Shown here piece by piece: positions 9,479-19,590 of a stretch of DNA of 64,000 bases. Both the position numbers and the translations under genes were made by a program. Under the pieces are notes generated by a model, which did no database searches, was not told the DNA's origin, and saw nothing but the letters and a program-made list of their open reading frames with translations. Each line of letters starts with the position of its first letter. The first letter of the stretch is position 1. This DNA is from Streptococcus sp. SN-1 (lineage in GTDB: Bacteria > Bacillota > Bacilli > Lactobacillales > Streptococcaceae), in assembly GCF_041154385.1 (NCBI RefSeq), contig NZ_AP028929.1, positions 1,178,001 through 1,242,000 of the forward strand, given 5' to 3'.

Positions 9479-10346
9479 TGATTCTCAAACTTTCTACTAC
9501 TTCTACAATCGATTCTATCTCAAAGGGAACCTGCTCAGCAATTTCGTCTAATTTTGCATTAGCTTGATCCAAGGTCTGGTTACAAAAGGAAATAGCCTCT
9601 TCCAATCCCAACAAGGCTGGATAGGTTGACTTTTCTGCCTGCAGGTCCTTTTGAGGTGTCTTGCCAATTTCCTCAAAACTAGCAGTCACATCCAGTACAT
9701 CATCTCGAACTTGAAAAGCAAGTCCAATCAATTCCCCAACAGTTTTCAGTTTTGCTTGGATTTCAGGTGCCAATTCAGCTATAATAGCTGCCGCTTGGAA
9801 GGGATAGGCTAGTAACTTCCCAGTCTTATTGGAATGAATAGTCTGGAGTTCTGCCAAAGACAAGTGCTGGTGTTCGCCTTCCATGTCCAAAACCTGGCCT
9901 GCTACCATGCCAAGACTTCCTGAAGCAAGAGATAAGTTGGCAATCAAGTCTACCTTTATCTGACTTGGCAAATCCGCCTGCGCTATCAAGGCATAAGGAT
10001 CTAGGAACAAGGCATCTCCTGCCAAAATTGCCATTGCTTCTCCAAATTTCTTGTGGTTGGTCAAGCGTCCCCGACGGTAATCGTCATCATCCATAGCTGG
10101 GAGATCGTCATGAATCAAGCTCCCTGTATGGATCATTTCCAAGGCCGCAGCTACCTGCGCGTGAGCCGGTTTAATAGCGACCTGCAAGGCTTCCAGAACT
10201 TCTAGCAGAAGAAAAGGTCGAATACGCTTGCCACCAGCATGAATGGAATAGAGAACAGACTCCCGCAAACTAGAGGCAAACTGCTGGTCTCCATAAAAGG
10301 CTTCCAAAGCCGACTCGACAAGAGCTAATTTTTCTTGCTTTTTCAT
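9471..10346 (-). CDS. ispA: Farnesyl diphosphate (polyprenyl) synthase
   Basis: A 291-residue all-helical prenyltransferase. The first aspartate-rich motif is [14 protein letters not shown] and the second is [10 protein letters not shown], which bind the magnesium-diphosphate groups. It condenses isopentenyl diphosphate with dimethylallyl and geranyl diphosphate to give farnesyl diphosphate, the precursor of undecaprenyl carrier lipid. It overlaps xseB by four bases (ATGA) and tlyA by eight, the classical xseA-xseB-ispA-tlyA-argR-recN order. Confidence 0.95.
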   Translation of the reverse strand: MKKQEKLALVESALEAFYGDQQFASSLRESVLYSIHAGGKRIRPFLLLEVLEALQVAIKPAHAQVAAALEMIHTGSLIHDDLPAMDDDDYRRGRLTNHKKFGEAMAILAGDALFLDPYALIAQADLPSQIKVDLIANLSLASGSLGMVAGQVLDMEGEHQHLSLAELQTIHSNKTGKLLAYPFQAAAIIAELAPEIQAKLKTVGELIGLAFQVRDDVLDVTASFEEIGKTPQKDLQAEKSTYPALLGLEEAISFCNQTLDQANAKLDEIAEQVPFEIESIVEVVESLRING

Positions 10347-10555
10347 TCAAAATCACTTTCTGTTCCGTCTTCTTGCATGACCTTAACCAAGGTTTTTTCA
10401 GCCTTGTCCAGCGTTGCTTGGAGTTCTTTTGATAAGACCATGCCCTTTTGAAAGGCAGCAATCGCATCTTCCAAAGCAATTTCACCATTTTCCAAACTTT
10501 GGACAATAGTCTCCAGTTCTGCTAGATTTTCCTCAAATTTCTTTTGTTTTGACAT
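10343..10555 (-). CDS. xseB: Exodeoxyribonuclease VII small subunit
   Basis: A 70-residue helical protein ([20 protein letters not shown] at the N-terminus, typical of XseB) that forms the elongated arms around XseA. The holoenzyme degrades single-stranded DNA from both ends. It overlaps the xseA gene by 23 bases and ispA by four. Confidence 0.95.
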   Translation of the reverse strand: MSKQKKFEENLAELETIVQSLENGEIALEDAIAAFQKGMVLSKELQATLDKAEKTLVKVMQEDGTESDFE

Positions 10556-11879
10556 CTTTAACCTCTAATTCTACTCGACCATCTCGCATCAAAAGCGTCA
10601 CTTGGTCTTTTTTCTTCAAACTCTCAACCGAATCAACCACGGTCTCTTCTTTTTTGACAATAGCATAACCACGCGCCACAATTCGGCTAGTATCTAACAT
10701 GAGCAAGGCTTCTGAAAGTCGCTTCACTTCAGCAACCTTGGCATCATAAACCAGCGCCATTTGGCTACGGAGAAGCTTGTCCAACTGACCTAGACGGTCT
10801 TGATAACGCTGAATTTTGGTAACAGGTGATAACTGGACTAGTCGATGCGTCCGTGCTTGGACGACTTGTTTGTTATCAGAAATCCGTGTACGTAAACTTT
10901 GTTTTAAACGCAGTTGCAGTTGATCCAAGCGTTGCATATAGCCATCATACAAACGCTCTGGCTGTCTAAAGATAACAGACTGACTGCATTTTTTCAAAGC
11001 TTCTTGTTTCTTATATAGGACATTTCGGACTGCTGTTGCCATCCGTTTTTCCTGATTTTGCAAATGAGCTAATAGATCCAACTTGGTCACAGGTGTTGCT
11101 AGTTCAGCTGCAGCTGTTGGCGTCGCAGCGCGGCGATCTGCCACAAAATCTGCTAAAGTCACATCTGTCTCATGTCCCACACTAGAAATGATTGGCAAAC
11201 GAGATTCAAAAATAGCTCGTACCACAATTTCTTCGTTAAAGGCCCAAAGATCCTCGATAGAACCTCCACCACGACCAATAATCAGCAAGTCCAAATCGTC
11301 CCGTTGATTGGCTCGAGCGATATTTCGAGCTATTTCCTCCGCAGATCCTTCACCTTGCACCTTAGTTGGATAAAGCAGGATATCGACACCTGGGAATCGC
11401 CTGCTGACGGTCGTGATAATATCTCGAATAACGGCTCCACTACGACTGGTTACCACACCAATTCTCTTAGAAAATTGGGGCAAAGGTTGCTTGAAGCGTT
11501 CTTGGAACAGACCTTCTTCTGTCAATTTTTTCTTGAGTTGTTCAAACTGAATCGCAAGCGCACCAACTCCATCAGGCTCTGCCTTCTCAATGATGATGGA
11601 GTAGCTACCACTTGGTTCATAGACCTGCACACGCCCAATCACATTGATTTTCATTCCTTCTTCCAGGTCGAAACCTAATTTCTGATAAATTCCAGACCAG
11701 ATGGTCGCTTGAATGACTGCGTGGTCATCTTTTAAGGAGAAATATTGGTGAGTAGGTCGTTTACGAAAGTTGGAAACTTGACCAGTTAAATAGACCCGTT
11801 CCAAGTAAGGGTCTTTATCGAATTTCATTTTCAGATACTTGGTCAAAGTTGTTACCGATAAATACTTTTCCATCTCCAC
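10533..11879 (-). CDS. xseA: Exodeoxyribonuclease VII large subunit
   Basis: A 448-residue protein: N-terminal OB-fold ([13 protein letters not shown]... [10 protein letters not shown]... HQYFSLKD), a catalytic domain with the family motifs [30 protein letters not shown] and [28 protein letters not shown] region, and a long C-terminal coiled coil that binds XseB. It is the first gene of the recombination-repair-isoprenoid operon; the region upstream (to 12000) carries only the udk terminator and short promoter-like sequence. Confidence 0.96.
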   Translation of the reverse strand: MEMEKYLSVTTLTKYLKMKFDKDPYLERVYLTGQVSNFRKRPTHQYFSLKDDHAVIQATIWSGIYQKLGFDLEEGMKINVIGRVQVYEPSGSYSIIIEKAEPDGVGALAIQFEQLKKKLTEEGLFQERFKQPLPQFSKRIGVVTSRSGAVIRDIITTVSRRFPGVDILLYPTKVQGEGSAEEIARNIARANQRDDLDLLIIGRGGGSIEDLWAFNEEIVVRAIFESRLPIISSVGHETDVTLADFVADRRAATPTAAAELATPVTKLDLLAHLQNQEKRMATAVRNVLYKKQEALKKCSQSVIFRQPERLYDGYMQRLDQLQLRLKQSLRTRISDNKQVVQARTHRLVQLSPVTKIQRYQDRLGQLDKLLRSQMALVYDAKVAEVKRLSEALLMLDTSRIVARGYAIVKKEETVVDSVESLKKKDQVTLLMRDGRVELEVKDVKTKEI

Positions 11880-11972
11880 CTACTATTCATTTTCTTGCTC
11901 TTTCATAGGTATTATTATACCAAAAATATGCCTAAAAATCTCCATTTATGTACCATTATGAAGGAAAAATAG

Positions 11973-11992
11973 AAAAAGGAGGCAAGGCCTCC
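11973..11992 (-). terminator. Terminator after udk
   Basis: Minus-strand GGAGGCCTTGCCTCC is a short GC-rich hairpin followed by TTTTT, nine bases after the udk stop codon. Confidence 0.8.
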
Positions 11993-12000
11993 ACATCTGA

Positions 12001-12639
12001 TTATTTGCTGTTTCGAGCTTCTTCCAAAATCTTTGCAATCTTGGTTGTCAAAAGATCGATAGCAACAGTATTGCTGACTCCCTCAGGAATGACGATATCA
12101 GCATAACGCTTGGTTGGTTCGATAAACTGATGGTACATTGGTTTGACCACACCTAAGTACTGGTCAATAACGCTATCAAGGCTACGGCCACGTTCTTCCA
12201 TATCGCGCTTGATACGACGAATAATGCGCACATCATCATCTGTATCCACAAAAATCTTGATATCCATCAAATCACGCAGACGCTTATCCTCCAGGACCAA
12301 AATCCCCTCAACGATAAAGACATCTTGAGGTTCTTGGCGATAGGTTTTGCTGCTTCGTGTATGCTCTGTATAGTCATAAGTCGGAATATCCACTGGACGA
12401 CCCGCCAACAATTCCTTAATCTGCTCGATCATCAAGTCTGTATCAAAGGCAAAAGGATGGTCATAGTTAGTTTTGATACGCTCTTCAAAGGTCAAGTGAG
12501 ACTGATCCTTGTAGTATGAATCATGCTCAATCATGGAAATCTTTTCATCAGGGAAATGCGATAAAATGGCTCTTGAAACACTGGTCTTACCTCCACCAGA
12601 ACCACCTGTCACTCCGATAATGATTGGTCTATTTTGCAT
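12001..12639 (-). CDS. udk: Uridine kinase
   Basis: A 212-residue P-loop kinase: [12 protein letters not shown] near the N-terminus, then EHDSYYKD (substrate loop), YDHPFAFD and a lid region with [12 protein letters not shown]. It phosphorylates uridine and cytidine with ATP or GTP in pyrimidine salvage. Full length. It stands alone between truB and xseA and ends at its own terminator. Confidence 0.96.
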   Translation of the reverse strand: MQNRPIIIGVTGGSGGGKTSVSRAILSHFPDEKISMIEHDSYYKDQSHLTFEERIKTNYDHPFAFDTDLMIEQIKELLAGRPVDIPTYDYTEHTRSSKTYRQEPQDVFIVEGILVLEDKRLRDLMDIKIFVDTDDDVRIIRRIKRDMEERGRSLDSVIDQYLGVVKPMYHQFIEPTKRYADIVIPEGVSNTVAIDLLTTKIAKILEEARNSK

Positions 12640-12750
12640 GCTATCCTCCGTTTTTTTATCCGTGGTCTATTCTATCACATTTTTTACAAAATTTATAGTC
12701 TGGTTTGGATAGTTTAGGGGAAGAATTCCAATTCTTACACTTCAATTATA

Positions 12751-13629
12751 CTAGCTAAAAACCTTCCTTGGCTTGTAAAGATCCCCCCGTTTTTCAAGAA
12801 TGGCTAGCAATTTGTCATCTTCAAAGGCAGCCAATTCCTTATCCGACTGTTCTAGCTCGATAAAACGACCAAAGCGTACTTCTGCAGCCTGTTCTTGAGT
12901 TAAGAAAACTTTAACAAGATCCCCTGTCCCAATCTCTAGAGGGTGGAGAAAGTCCAGTTGACCAGCCTCCACTCTTTCAGCAATTTCTTCCAAGGTAAGA
13001 GCGTCTTCTAATTGTAAACCCGCTGCACTAGTCCGTGTCAAATGGGACATATGAGCCGCATAACCCAGCTTCTCTCCCAAGTCAACCGACAAGGTACGGA
13101 TATAAGTACCTTTACTGCATTTCACACGGAAAGTAAAACGTGCAAGATGACACTCATAAGAAATCGGACTTGTCCGATCAAATTGATAAATGTTCACCTG
13201 ACGTTCTGGACGCTCCACTTGCTGACCGGCACGCGCATACTCATAGAGCTTACGACCATTGACCTTAACAGCTGAATACATAGGCGGAATCTGGGTAATA
13301 GGCCCAGTCAGATTCGTAATCGCTTCATCCACAATGGTTTCATCTAAAGGTGACAAAACAGGTGTCTCAGCGACTACTTCACCACTGGCATCTTCAGTCG
13401 TCGTGGAATAGCCAAGTGTGATTTCACCCTCATAGACCTTGCCCTCATCCTGCATAAACTCGACCATGCGTGTCGCTTTGCCAACCGCAATGGGCAAAAC
13501 ACCCACCACATCCGGATCCAAGGTCCCACCATGACCAATCTTCTTAGTTCCCAAAATCTTACGCAGTTTAAAAACCGCATCATGCGAGGTCATCCCCGCT
13601 TCTTTTCTTAAGTTGATAATACCGTTCAT
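12751..13629 (-). CDS. truB: tRNA pseudouridine-55 synthase TruB
   Basis: A 292-residue enzyme that makes pseudouridine 55 in the T loop of tRNA. The catalytic block is [23 protein letters not shown], with the aspartate of GTLDPD as nucleophile; [11 protein letters not shown] is the second conserved motif. The C-terminal extension of about 60 residues is usual for Firmicutes. Just upstream lies a degenerate copy of the 3' end of the DUF2130 gene, indicating that the truB-DUF2130 junction was disturbed by an insertion. Confidence 0.96.
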   Translation of the reverse strand: MNGIINLRKEAGMTSHDAVFKLRKILGTKKIGHGGTLDPDVVGVLPIAVGKATRMVEFMQDEGKVYEGEITLGYSTTTEDASGEVVAETPVLSPLDETIVDEAITNLTGPITQIPPMYSAVKVNGRKLYEYARAGQQVERPERQVNIYQFDRTSPISYECHLARFTFRVKCSKGTYIRTLSVDLGEKLGYAAHMSHLTRTSAAGLQLEDALTLEEIAERVEAGQLDFLHPLEIGTGDLVKVFLTQEQAAEVRFGRFIELEQSDKELAAFEDDKLLAILEKRGDLYKPRKVFS

Positions 13630-13641
13630 GTCTTGCTATCT

Positions 13642-13718
13642 ACTCCCCCTTCAATGCTTCAAATTTCACTTTCATGGTTGGATTTTTCCGGGTCAATTTT
13701 TACAGAGGCGTCGTCTAC
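13642..13718 (-). pseudogene. Remnant of the 3' end of a DUF2130 gene (direct repeat copy A)
   Basis: Minus strand reads LTRKNPTMKVKFEALKGE then a stop, nearly identical to the last residues of the intact DUF2130 protein (LTRKNLTMKAKFEALKGE). The 60 bp at 13642-13701 match 16942-17001 at 56 of 60 positions and lie exactly 3300 bp away. Beyond 13701 the similarity decays and two bases are missing, which breaks the frame. It marks one border of the segment holding the SIR2 gene. Confidence 0.85.
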
Positions 13719-13742
13719 CTTTTATTCTCTTTTTTACAAATT

Positions 13743-16700
13743 TTAATTAACAATAATTCTTTGTAATTCCTCAATCTCTGGAGGAGGACAATTGTTCTGT
13801 TTTTGAATATGTTGTAATACATTTCGTCTTTCATCTAAAGATAATAATGGGAGTATACTTTTGATGCCATCTAGATAGAAAATATCATTCTCTATCTTAT
13901 CAGTCTCCATTAATTTCAGAAACATTTTTTTCAACAAATCAAAATTGTTAAGTTCTTCATGATTTAATTTATAATTCATTCCTCGTAAAGATAATTTCTG
14001 ATTATAAGTTGTTACATAATCACTTAATTCCTCTATGAATAAAGCAAATCTATTTTCTTTAAGATTTTCATTATATAATAAATAAAAAATTGTCACCAGA
14101 TAGTTCGCACTTGGGTCAGATTTGAATAATGCTCGCAACCATTCTTTAGAATATCTAAATTCATAGTCTTCTGTAAAAATGATATTTATCATTTGACTAT
14201 AGTTATTCTTTGATATAGAAAACGAATCAATAGTTGGATCTACCCTCTCTAAAGCAACTAGATAAACTTTATAAAGAATTTGATTGTCCTCAATTTTTTT
14301 GTTTAGAATATCCCTTACTACATCTGTGAAAACATCCGCAGCTTCGACAGTAATTGTAGAATGATAATACGCAAATCCTAAAAAGGTGTTGTAAGTTACA
14401 TTGATTCTGTTTGGATTGTATTCATTTAATAAAATACCTTGAGCAAACTCCCTATAATCGGTATCTATTACTGAATTTATTATTTGAATAATTACATCTC
14501 TATAACCTGAATGATTTATAAATAATGATATTAAACATTGAAAATACGATCCCATTTCACTATTTATAAAATGAAGTATATCTAATTGTTTATTATCACC
14601 TTTTGGTGTTGAGAGTTCATTCACATTGATACTAAGTAATTTTTCAAAAATATCTATATCCGTATTTTGTTGTTTTATATGATATTCAAAAAATTTCTGA
14701 TCGTTAGAATCAAAACTTTCTTTGTTAAATCTTTTTAAATATTTTTCTCTAACAATATTTCTCAAATTTTCTTCTATTTCAGGAGAACTGATAATTTTTA
14801 CATATAATCTCTTATATTTTGGATATAAGTCATCTATATGATTTTTCAATAAATTAGAAACCTTTTTAGATATTTCATTTGATTCTTTTAAAACAGTAAT
14901 CAAGAAATTTTCCGTTTCATTTATCGTCTTTTCTTCTAAAAACGAAGAGCCTCTTTGTTCCTTTTCTGCGTTGACTAATATCTCTAATACTCTAGATTCA
15001 TCGTACTCTACAAGATTTTCTTGAGTTAAATATGAAAATTGTGAAACACAACCTTCTTCTAGTGAAGATATCCAATTTCTATAAGGTTTTTTTGGTATTT
15101 CAATATTTTTTTCTCTAATAATACTTCTGTGTTCTTTAATAAAAGTGTTTAATTCCTCTCCAAAGTGAATATTTGAAAAATCAATTTTATCAATTAACCT
15201 CTTGATAAATTCTAAATCCAAATTAATTTCATTATCCAATTGAACAAGCAATTTTTGAATTAATATAGTACTTATTAAGTCTTCAGAATCACTTTCTAAA
15301 AACTCTTCCTCTTCAATAAATAATTTTTTGGACTTTAGAAGATCATAAAGAAATTTAACAACATCATACTCTTTTAATTGATACTCTATAGAGTAGTAAT
15401 TATAACTTGAAAATTCTGGATTATTTAGTATGGACATTAATTTGTTAACACATTCGTAATTTAAGTTAACTTCTACTTCACTATCTTCCTCTGTATATAA
15501 ATCACGATTTTGCTGTTCAAAAGTACTTACTAGCCAGTAACCCAAAAGAGTTTTATCTTTATTAAAGTTAGAATTAACGATATATCCATCTTTGGATATA
15601 ATTTCTCTCAGTTCATTAAGCTTATTATTATTTGTAAAACTAGAAATTTTATTATCTATCGCATAATTATAGACAAAGAATACATCATCTATAAAGTAAT
15701 TTTGAGAGCCCTCATAAATTATTTTATAAATCACATCCCACTCATTATCACTTAACTTTTCAATATTCTTAACAATAAACTTCCAAAATGCAAGGACAAA
15801 ATTTTTTTTAATTACTGTTAGAGTTTCACCCCGAAACAGAGCATTTAACATTAGCTGATCTAGTTGATTATTATCATTTTCAATAACCTTATCTAAAACA
15901 GAGCTTAGATACTTAAAATCATTAGAAATACTATCTAGATTTTTATTATACTCTTCTTGATTTATAGAAGGATTCAAAAGATTGTTCCACTGATTATAAA
16001 AATCATGTATGCCCAATTTTTCATTAATATCAGCAACTAATTTTTTTACAAAAAGAGGTAATTTCTCAAATTCATCTCCGTACCAAATAATCTGAGTATG
16101 GTTTTCTGAGCTAAAAAATCCTTCAACAACACCTCTATAATGTTCATCAGCTCTCTGATTACCTGTGTTCTCTGACTTCATCAAGGCATAGTTCTTACTA
16201 TCTTTACAAAGTAAAGATAAAATTTCATCTTCTTCAAGACCTGCTCCAATAAATAAAACAGTAGGTTTTGTCTCTTTAAACCATGTTACTAGATTTTCAA
16301 AATTTTCCCTATTTTTTAAATAGGTTTTTGAATAATCTGCGGATGAACTTACAAAATACTTTACATCACAATCTGGTGTTCCATGGATATGTAGAACATC
16401 ACCAAATTGTAGTTTCCCTTTCTTGTTCTTAGTAAATTCATTGAGATCATTAATAGTAACTACAGAATTTTTTAAACGTTTAATATGATTTTCAATTTCA
16501 TAGTCGTAGTTAGAAGTAATAAATATTGCATTTAAACTCGCTAAAGATTCTACTGTTTGATTAACTATTGAATATGGTAGCAGATTTTTAAAATATCCTT
16601 TTTCAAAATCTAGTCGTCGCTTTTCAAAATCTTCACCAAAAACTTTTTTTAATTCATAGTTTACTAGATCCACTTTACGTTTATTACTAATACTAGATTT

Positions 16701-16928
16701 GCTAATTAAATCAAAAACTACGTGATGTTCTCTTCCAAGCCTTTTTTCACCACTTACCGATAAAACTTGTCCTTGCCAATACTTAATAAGATGTTCAATA
16801 TAATTGTTCCAATTAGGATAACCTTGAGCAATTGAAACTCCTGCGCCAATAAAAATTACTAAGTTTAACTTTTTTATAGCCTCGGTTACATCATCTATCA
16901 AATTTTCATAATTAAGATCATCTTCCAT
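13743..16928 (-). CDS. SIR2-domain protein, DSR-like candidate anti-phage defence NADase
   Basis: A 1061-residue protein. Residues about 15-290 form a SIR2 fold: FIGAGVS (26-32) binds NAD, SNYDYE has the catalytic-type asparagine (N140), HIHGT the catalytic-type histidine (H182), and LFIGAGLEEDE closes the domain. The remaining 750 or so residues are acidic, Asn/Lys-rich and probably helical, with no motif I recognise. This plan and length fit defence-associated sirtuins (DSR1/DSR2), single-gene systems that destroy NAD after sensing a phage protein; other SIR2 defence families (Thoeris ThsA, SIR2-HerA) are shorter or need partners not seen here. GAGGAAAT provides a ribosome site; the start is 11 bp after the DUF2130 stop. 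The gene is far more AT-rich than its neighbours and lies between direct repeats, suggesting transfer. Confidence 0.75.
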   Translation of the reverse strand: MEDDLNYENLIDDVTEAIKKLNLVIFIGAGVSIAQGYPNWNNYIEHLIKYWQGQVLSVSGEKRLGREHHVVFDLISKSSISNKRKVDLVNYELKKVFGEDFEKRRLDFEKGYFKNLLPYSIVNQTVESLASLNAIFITSNYDYEIENHIKRLKNSVVTINDLNEFTKNKKGKLQFGDVLHIHGTPDCDVKYFVSSSADYSKTYLKNRENFENLVTWFKETKPTVLFIGAGLEEDEILSLLCKDSKNYALMKSENTGNQRADEHYRGVVEGFFSSENHTQIIWYGDEFEKLPLFVKKLVADINEKLGIHDFYNQWNNLLNPSINQEEYNKNLDSISNDFKYLSSVLDKVIENDNNQLDQLMLNALFRGETLTVIKKNFVLAFWKFIVKNIEKLSDNEWDVIYKIIYEGSQNYFIDDVFFVYNYAIDNKISSFTNNNKLNELREIISKDGYIVNSNFNKDKTLLGYWLVSTFEQQNRDLYTEEDSEVEVNLNYECVNKLMSILNNPEFSSYNYYSIEYQLKEYDVVKFLYDLLKSKKLFIEEEEFLESDSEDLISTILIQKLLVQLDNEINLDLEFIKRLIDKIDFSNIHFGEELNTFIKEHRSIIREKNIEIPKKPYRNWISSLEEGCVSQFSYLTQENLVEYDESRVLEILVNAEKEQRGSSFLEEKTINETENFLITVLKESNEISKKVSNLLKNHIDDLYPKYKRLYVKIISSPEIEENLRNIVREKYLKRFNKESFDSNDQKFFEYHIKQQNTDIDIFEKLLSINVNELSTPKGDNKQLDILHFINSEMGSYFQCLISLFINHSGYRDVIIQIINSVIDTDYREFAQGILLNEYNPNRINVTYNTFLGFAYYHSTITVEAADVFTDVVRDILNKKIEDNQILYKVYLVALERVDPTIDSFSISKNNYSQMINIIFTEDYEFRYSKEWLRALFKSDPSANYLVTIFYLLYNENLKENRFALFIEELSDYVTTYNQKLSLRGMNYKLNHEELNNFDLLKKMFLKLMETDKIENDIFYLDGIKSILPLLSLDERRNVLQHIQKQNNCPPPEIEELQRIIVN

Positions 16929-16939
16929 AACTTATTTCC

Positions 16940-18214
16940 TCACTCCCCCTTCAGTGCTTCAAATTTCGCTTTCATGGTTAGATTTTTACGGGTCAATTTT
17001 TTAACAGAAACATCTTCTAATTTGTTGTTAGCTAGACGGAGTTGGTTTTCAGATGTTGTCAGGAACTTCTTAACCTCTTCCATGCGTTTGATAGCCTTGT
17101 CAATTTCATCAATTGCCTTACCAAAGTTGGTCGAAGCCGAATTATAGTTCTTAGCAAAAGCTAGCTTAAAGGCATCCAAGTCCTCTTCAAAATGAGTGAT
17201 GTCAATATTTTGTTCGCGAACCAAGGCCAGCTCTTGCTTGTATTTTAGGGAATTAAGCGCCGCATTACGCAAGAGTCCAATCAGCTGAATGAAGAACTGG
17301 GGGCGAACCACATACATCTTTTCATACTCGTGACTAACGTCAACAATCCCTGTGTTAAAGTAGTCATTATCGGCCTCAAGCATAGTCACCAAAACCGCAT
17401 ATTCACAGTTCTTCTCCCGACGGTCCTTGTCCAATTCCTTGTAAAAATCTGCATTCTTGTGCTTCTTCTCTGTTCCATCCGCTTCGTTTTTCATCTCAAA
17501 CATAATGGAGATAATCTCTACTCCATCTTCATCACACTCACGGAAGATAAAGTCACCCTTAGACCCACGCGCTGAAACCTTGTTATCCTTCTCAAAGTAA
17601 GCATTTGGAAAGGCAAAACTACGGACCTTGTTAAACTCACTCTCTGCATACTGTTCCAGACTTTCCCCGATGGCTTTTGTAGATTGCTGGGCTTTGAAAT
17701 TCTTGTAAAATTCGACTTGTTCACTCGCTGCTTTGAGCTGTGCTTCATAGTTTTGCTTAACTGAAGCCAAAGATAATTCATTTTCCTTTTCCTGCAAAAG
17801 CAGTTGGTTTTTAACCTGGTCTCGTTCTTTTTCTAGGTCAGAAAGGGCCTTTTGGAGTTGATTTTCATGCTCCAAACGCAAGGTCGCCAATTTGTTTTCC
17901 AAGGCCTGTACTTCCTTGTCCTTAGCCAATAAAGCCTGATGACTTGTCTGCTCAACTTCTTTCTTAGCCAATTCTTTTTCTGTATCAAAGTTTTGGATTT
18001 GACTCTGTAATTGCGCAATTTCTTGATCTTTTTGAGCAAGTTTAGACTGTTGTTCATTCATGGCCTTTTGCTCAACCAAGGCCAGCTCCTGCTTCATCCG
18101 GTCGTGCAATTCCTTATCAAACTCTGTCGTTCTCACTTGGGACAGAAGTTCCGCATACTGACTCTCATTTACTGTAAAGACTTCCCCACAATTGGGACAT
18201 TTGATTTCATTCAT
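16940..18214 (-). CDS. DUF2130 domain protein (zinc-ribbon start, coiled coil, nuclease-like C-terminal domain)
   Basis: A 424-residue protein of unknown function. It opens with a CPNCGE half zinc-ribbon (residues 6-11), has a long Gln/Glu/Lys-rich coiled coil (about 25-185), then the conserved DUF2130 domain (about 190-400). In that domain GDFIFRE followed by IISIMFEMKNE resembles the D...ExK core of PD-(D/E)XK nucleases, though I cannot confirm activity. The gene is common in streptococci and has normal base composition here. Its 3' end is the place where the SIR2 gene is attached, and its last 60 bp are duplicated near truB. It could be a bystander or a partner of the SIR2 protein. Confidence 0.8.
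   Translation of the reverse strand: MNEIKCPNCGEVFTVNESQYAELLSQVRTTEFDKELHDRMKQELALVEQKAMNEQQSKLAQKDQEIAQLQSQIQNFDTEKELAKKEVEQTSHQALLAKDKEVQALENKLATLRLEHENQLQKALSDLEKERDQVKNQLLLQEKENELSLASVKQNYEAQLKAASEQVEFYKNFKAQQSTKAIGESLEQYAESEFNKVRSFAFPNAYFEKDNKVSARGSKGDFIFRECDEDGVEIISIMFEMKNEADGTEKKHKNADFYKELDKDRREKNCEYAVLVTMLEADNDYFNTGIVDVSHEYEKMYVVRPQFFIQLIGLLRNAALNSLKYKQELALVREQNIDITHFEEDLDAFKLAFAKNYNSASTNFGKAIDEIDKAIKRMEEVKKFLTTSENQLRLANNKLEDVSVKKLTRKNLTMKAKFEALKGE
16942..17001. repeat. Direct repeat copy B at the 3' end of the DUF2130 gene
   Basis: Sixty bases matching 13642-13701 with four substitutions. With copy A it brackets the SIR2 gene and resembles the footprint of an insertion that regenerated the host gene's 3' end. 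Confidence 0.85.
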
Positions 18215-18269
18215 AACTTTCCTCTTTCTAGACTTCTGTAACCATTATATCATGCCCGAGGGAAAATCA

Positions 18270-18297
18270 AAAACAGTGAGTCGAAACCCACTGTTTA
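18270..18297 (-). terminator. Terminator after metY
   Basis: Minus-strand AAACAGTGGGTTTCGACTCACTGTTTTT: eight-base arms and a T-run, shortly after the metY stop codon. Confidence 0.8.
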
Positions 18298-18309
18298 TCT
18301 TCTTTTACT

Positions 18310-19590
18310 TTAAATTTTTTCCAAGGCCAAGCGCAAATCTTCTATCAAATCCTCTACATTTTCAAGTCCGATAGACAAACGGATTTGGTTTGGTGTGACG
18401 CCTGCTGCTTCAAGATCTTTTTCTGACAATTGACCGTGAGTGGTTGTAGCTGGATGGACAACAAGAGATTTAGCATCTGCTACGTTTGCAAGGTCAGAAA
18501 AAATTTCTAAATGATCAATTACCTTGCGAGCTTCTGCCTCCCCACCTTTGACATGGAAGGTAAAGATTGAGCCCACACCTTTTGGCAAGTATTTCTCAGC
18601 CAAGGCATGATAAGGACTATCTGCCAATTTTGGATAGTTAACTTTTTCTACCTTAGGATGGTTGACAAGGAAATCAACAATTTTCTCAGCATTTTGCACA
18701 TGGCGTTCTACCCGAAGAGAGAGTGTTTCAAGTCCTTGTAGCAAGAGGAAGGCATTAAATGGTGACAAGGCCGCCCCTGTATCACGAAGCAATTGGACAC
18801 GGACAGCGATAATAAATGCTGCTGCACCCACATCACGAGTATAGCTCAAATTATGGTAGCTTGGGTCTTCCTCAACAAATTGAGGGAATTTCCCTGAAGC
18901 TGCCCAGTCAAAACGACCGCTATCGACAATCACTCCACCAATAGTCGTACCATGCCCACCGATAAACTTAGTCGCAGAATGAATGGAAATATCTACACCG
19001 TGAGAAAAAACGTTAATCAAATAAGGTGTAGCAAAGGTATTATCAGAAACGAGTGGAATCTGATGCTTATGAGCAATCTCAGCCAGTTTTTCCAGGTCTG
19101 GAATGTTAATCAAGGGGTTGCCCAAGGTTTCAATCAAGACAAGCTTGGTATTGTCATTGATAGCTGCTTCCACTTCCTCCAAATTATCCACATCCACAAA
19201 GGTTGTTGTAATCCCATAACGAGGAAGGGTTTCTTTCAAGAGATTGAAGGTTCCACCGTAAATAGTTGATGCTGCCACTACATGGTCACCAGCATGGGCA
19301 AGAGCCAAAATCGTATAAGTCACCGCAGCCATACCTGATGCTGTTGCAAGAGCTCCAACACCACCTTCAAGTGCAGCGATTCTTTCTTCAAAGGCCGCTG
19401 TTGTAGGATTGGTAATACGGGTATAGATATTCCCTGGTTTTCTCAAGGCAAAAAGATCCGCACCTTCCTGCGTATCATCAAAAACAAAGGATGTTGTCTG
19501 ATAAATTGGCACTGCACGAGACTTGGTAGCTGGATCCACAACTTGACCAGCATGTAGTTGCAAAGTTTCAAATTTAAAATCACGAGTCAT
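18310..19590 (-). CDS. metY: O-acetylhomoserine sulfhydrylase / homocysteine synthase (MetY type)
   Basis: A 426-residue pyridoxal-phosphate enzyme of the Cys/Met metabolism family. Recognisable blocks are ETLQLHAGQ at the N-terminus, YTRITNPTTAAFEERIAALEGG, the glycine-rich ATASGMAA, and SATKFIGGHG with the PLP lysine. The 426-residue length and insert around GRFDWAASGKFP separate MetY from shorter MetB/MetC enzymes. It uses O-acetylhomoserine and sulfide to make homocysteine for methionine synthesis. Monocistronic: a terminator on its 3' side and, upstream, a -10-like TACAAT. Sequence there contains ACTATA-type elements that could bind a LysR methionine regulator, but I could not define a clean site. 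Confidence 0.9.
   Translation of the reverse strand: MTRDFKFETLQLHAGQVVDPATKSRAVPIYQTTSFVFDDTQEGADLFALRKPGNIYTRITNPTTAAFEERIAALEGGVGALATASGMAAVTYTILALAHAGDHVVAASTIYGGTFNLLKETLPRYGITTTFVDVDNLEEVEAAINDNTKLVLIETLGNPLINIPDLEKLAEIAHKHQIPLVSDNTFATPYLINVFSHGVDISIHSATKFIGGHGTTIGGVIVDSGRFDWAASGKFPQFVEEDPSYHNLSYTRDVGAAAFIIAVRVQLLRDTGAALSPFNAFLLLQGLETLSLRVERHVQNAEKIVDFLVNHPKVEKVNYPKLADSPYHALAEKYLPKGVGSIFTFHVKGGEAEARKVIDHLEIFSDLANVADAKSLVVHPATTTHGQLSEKDLEAAGVTPNQIRLSIGLENVEDLIEDLRLALEKI

Noticed and set aside
11172..11678. 168-codon frame opposite xseA
   Set aside because: Fully inside xseA, no ribosome site and no recognisable motif.
13743..16928. Thoeris or SIR2-HerA system
   Set aside because: No TIR-domain gene and no HerA ATPase lies beside the SIR2 gene, and the protein is about twice the length of ThsA.
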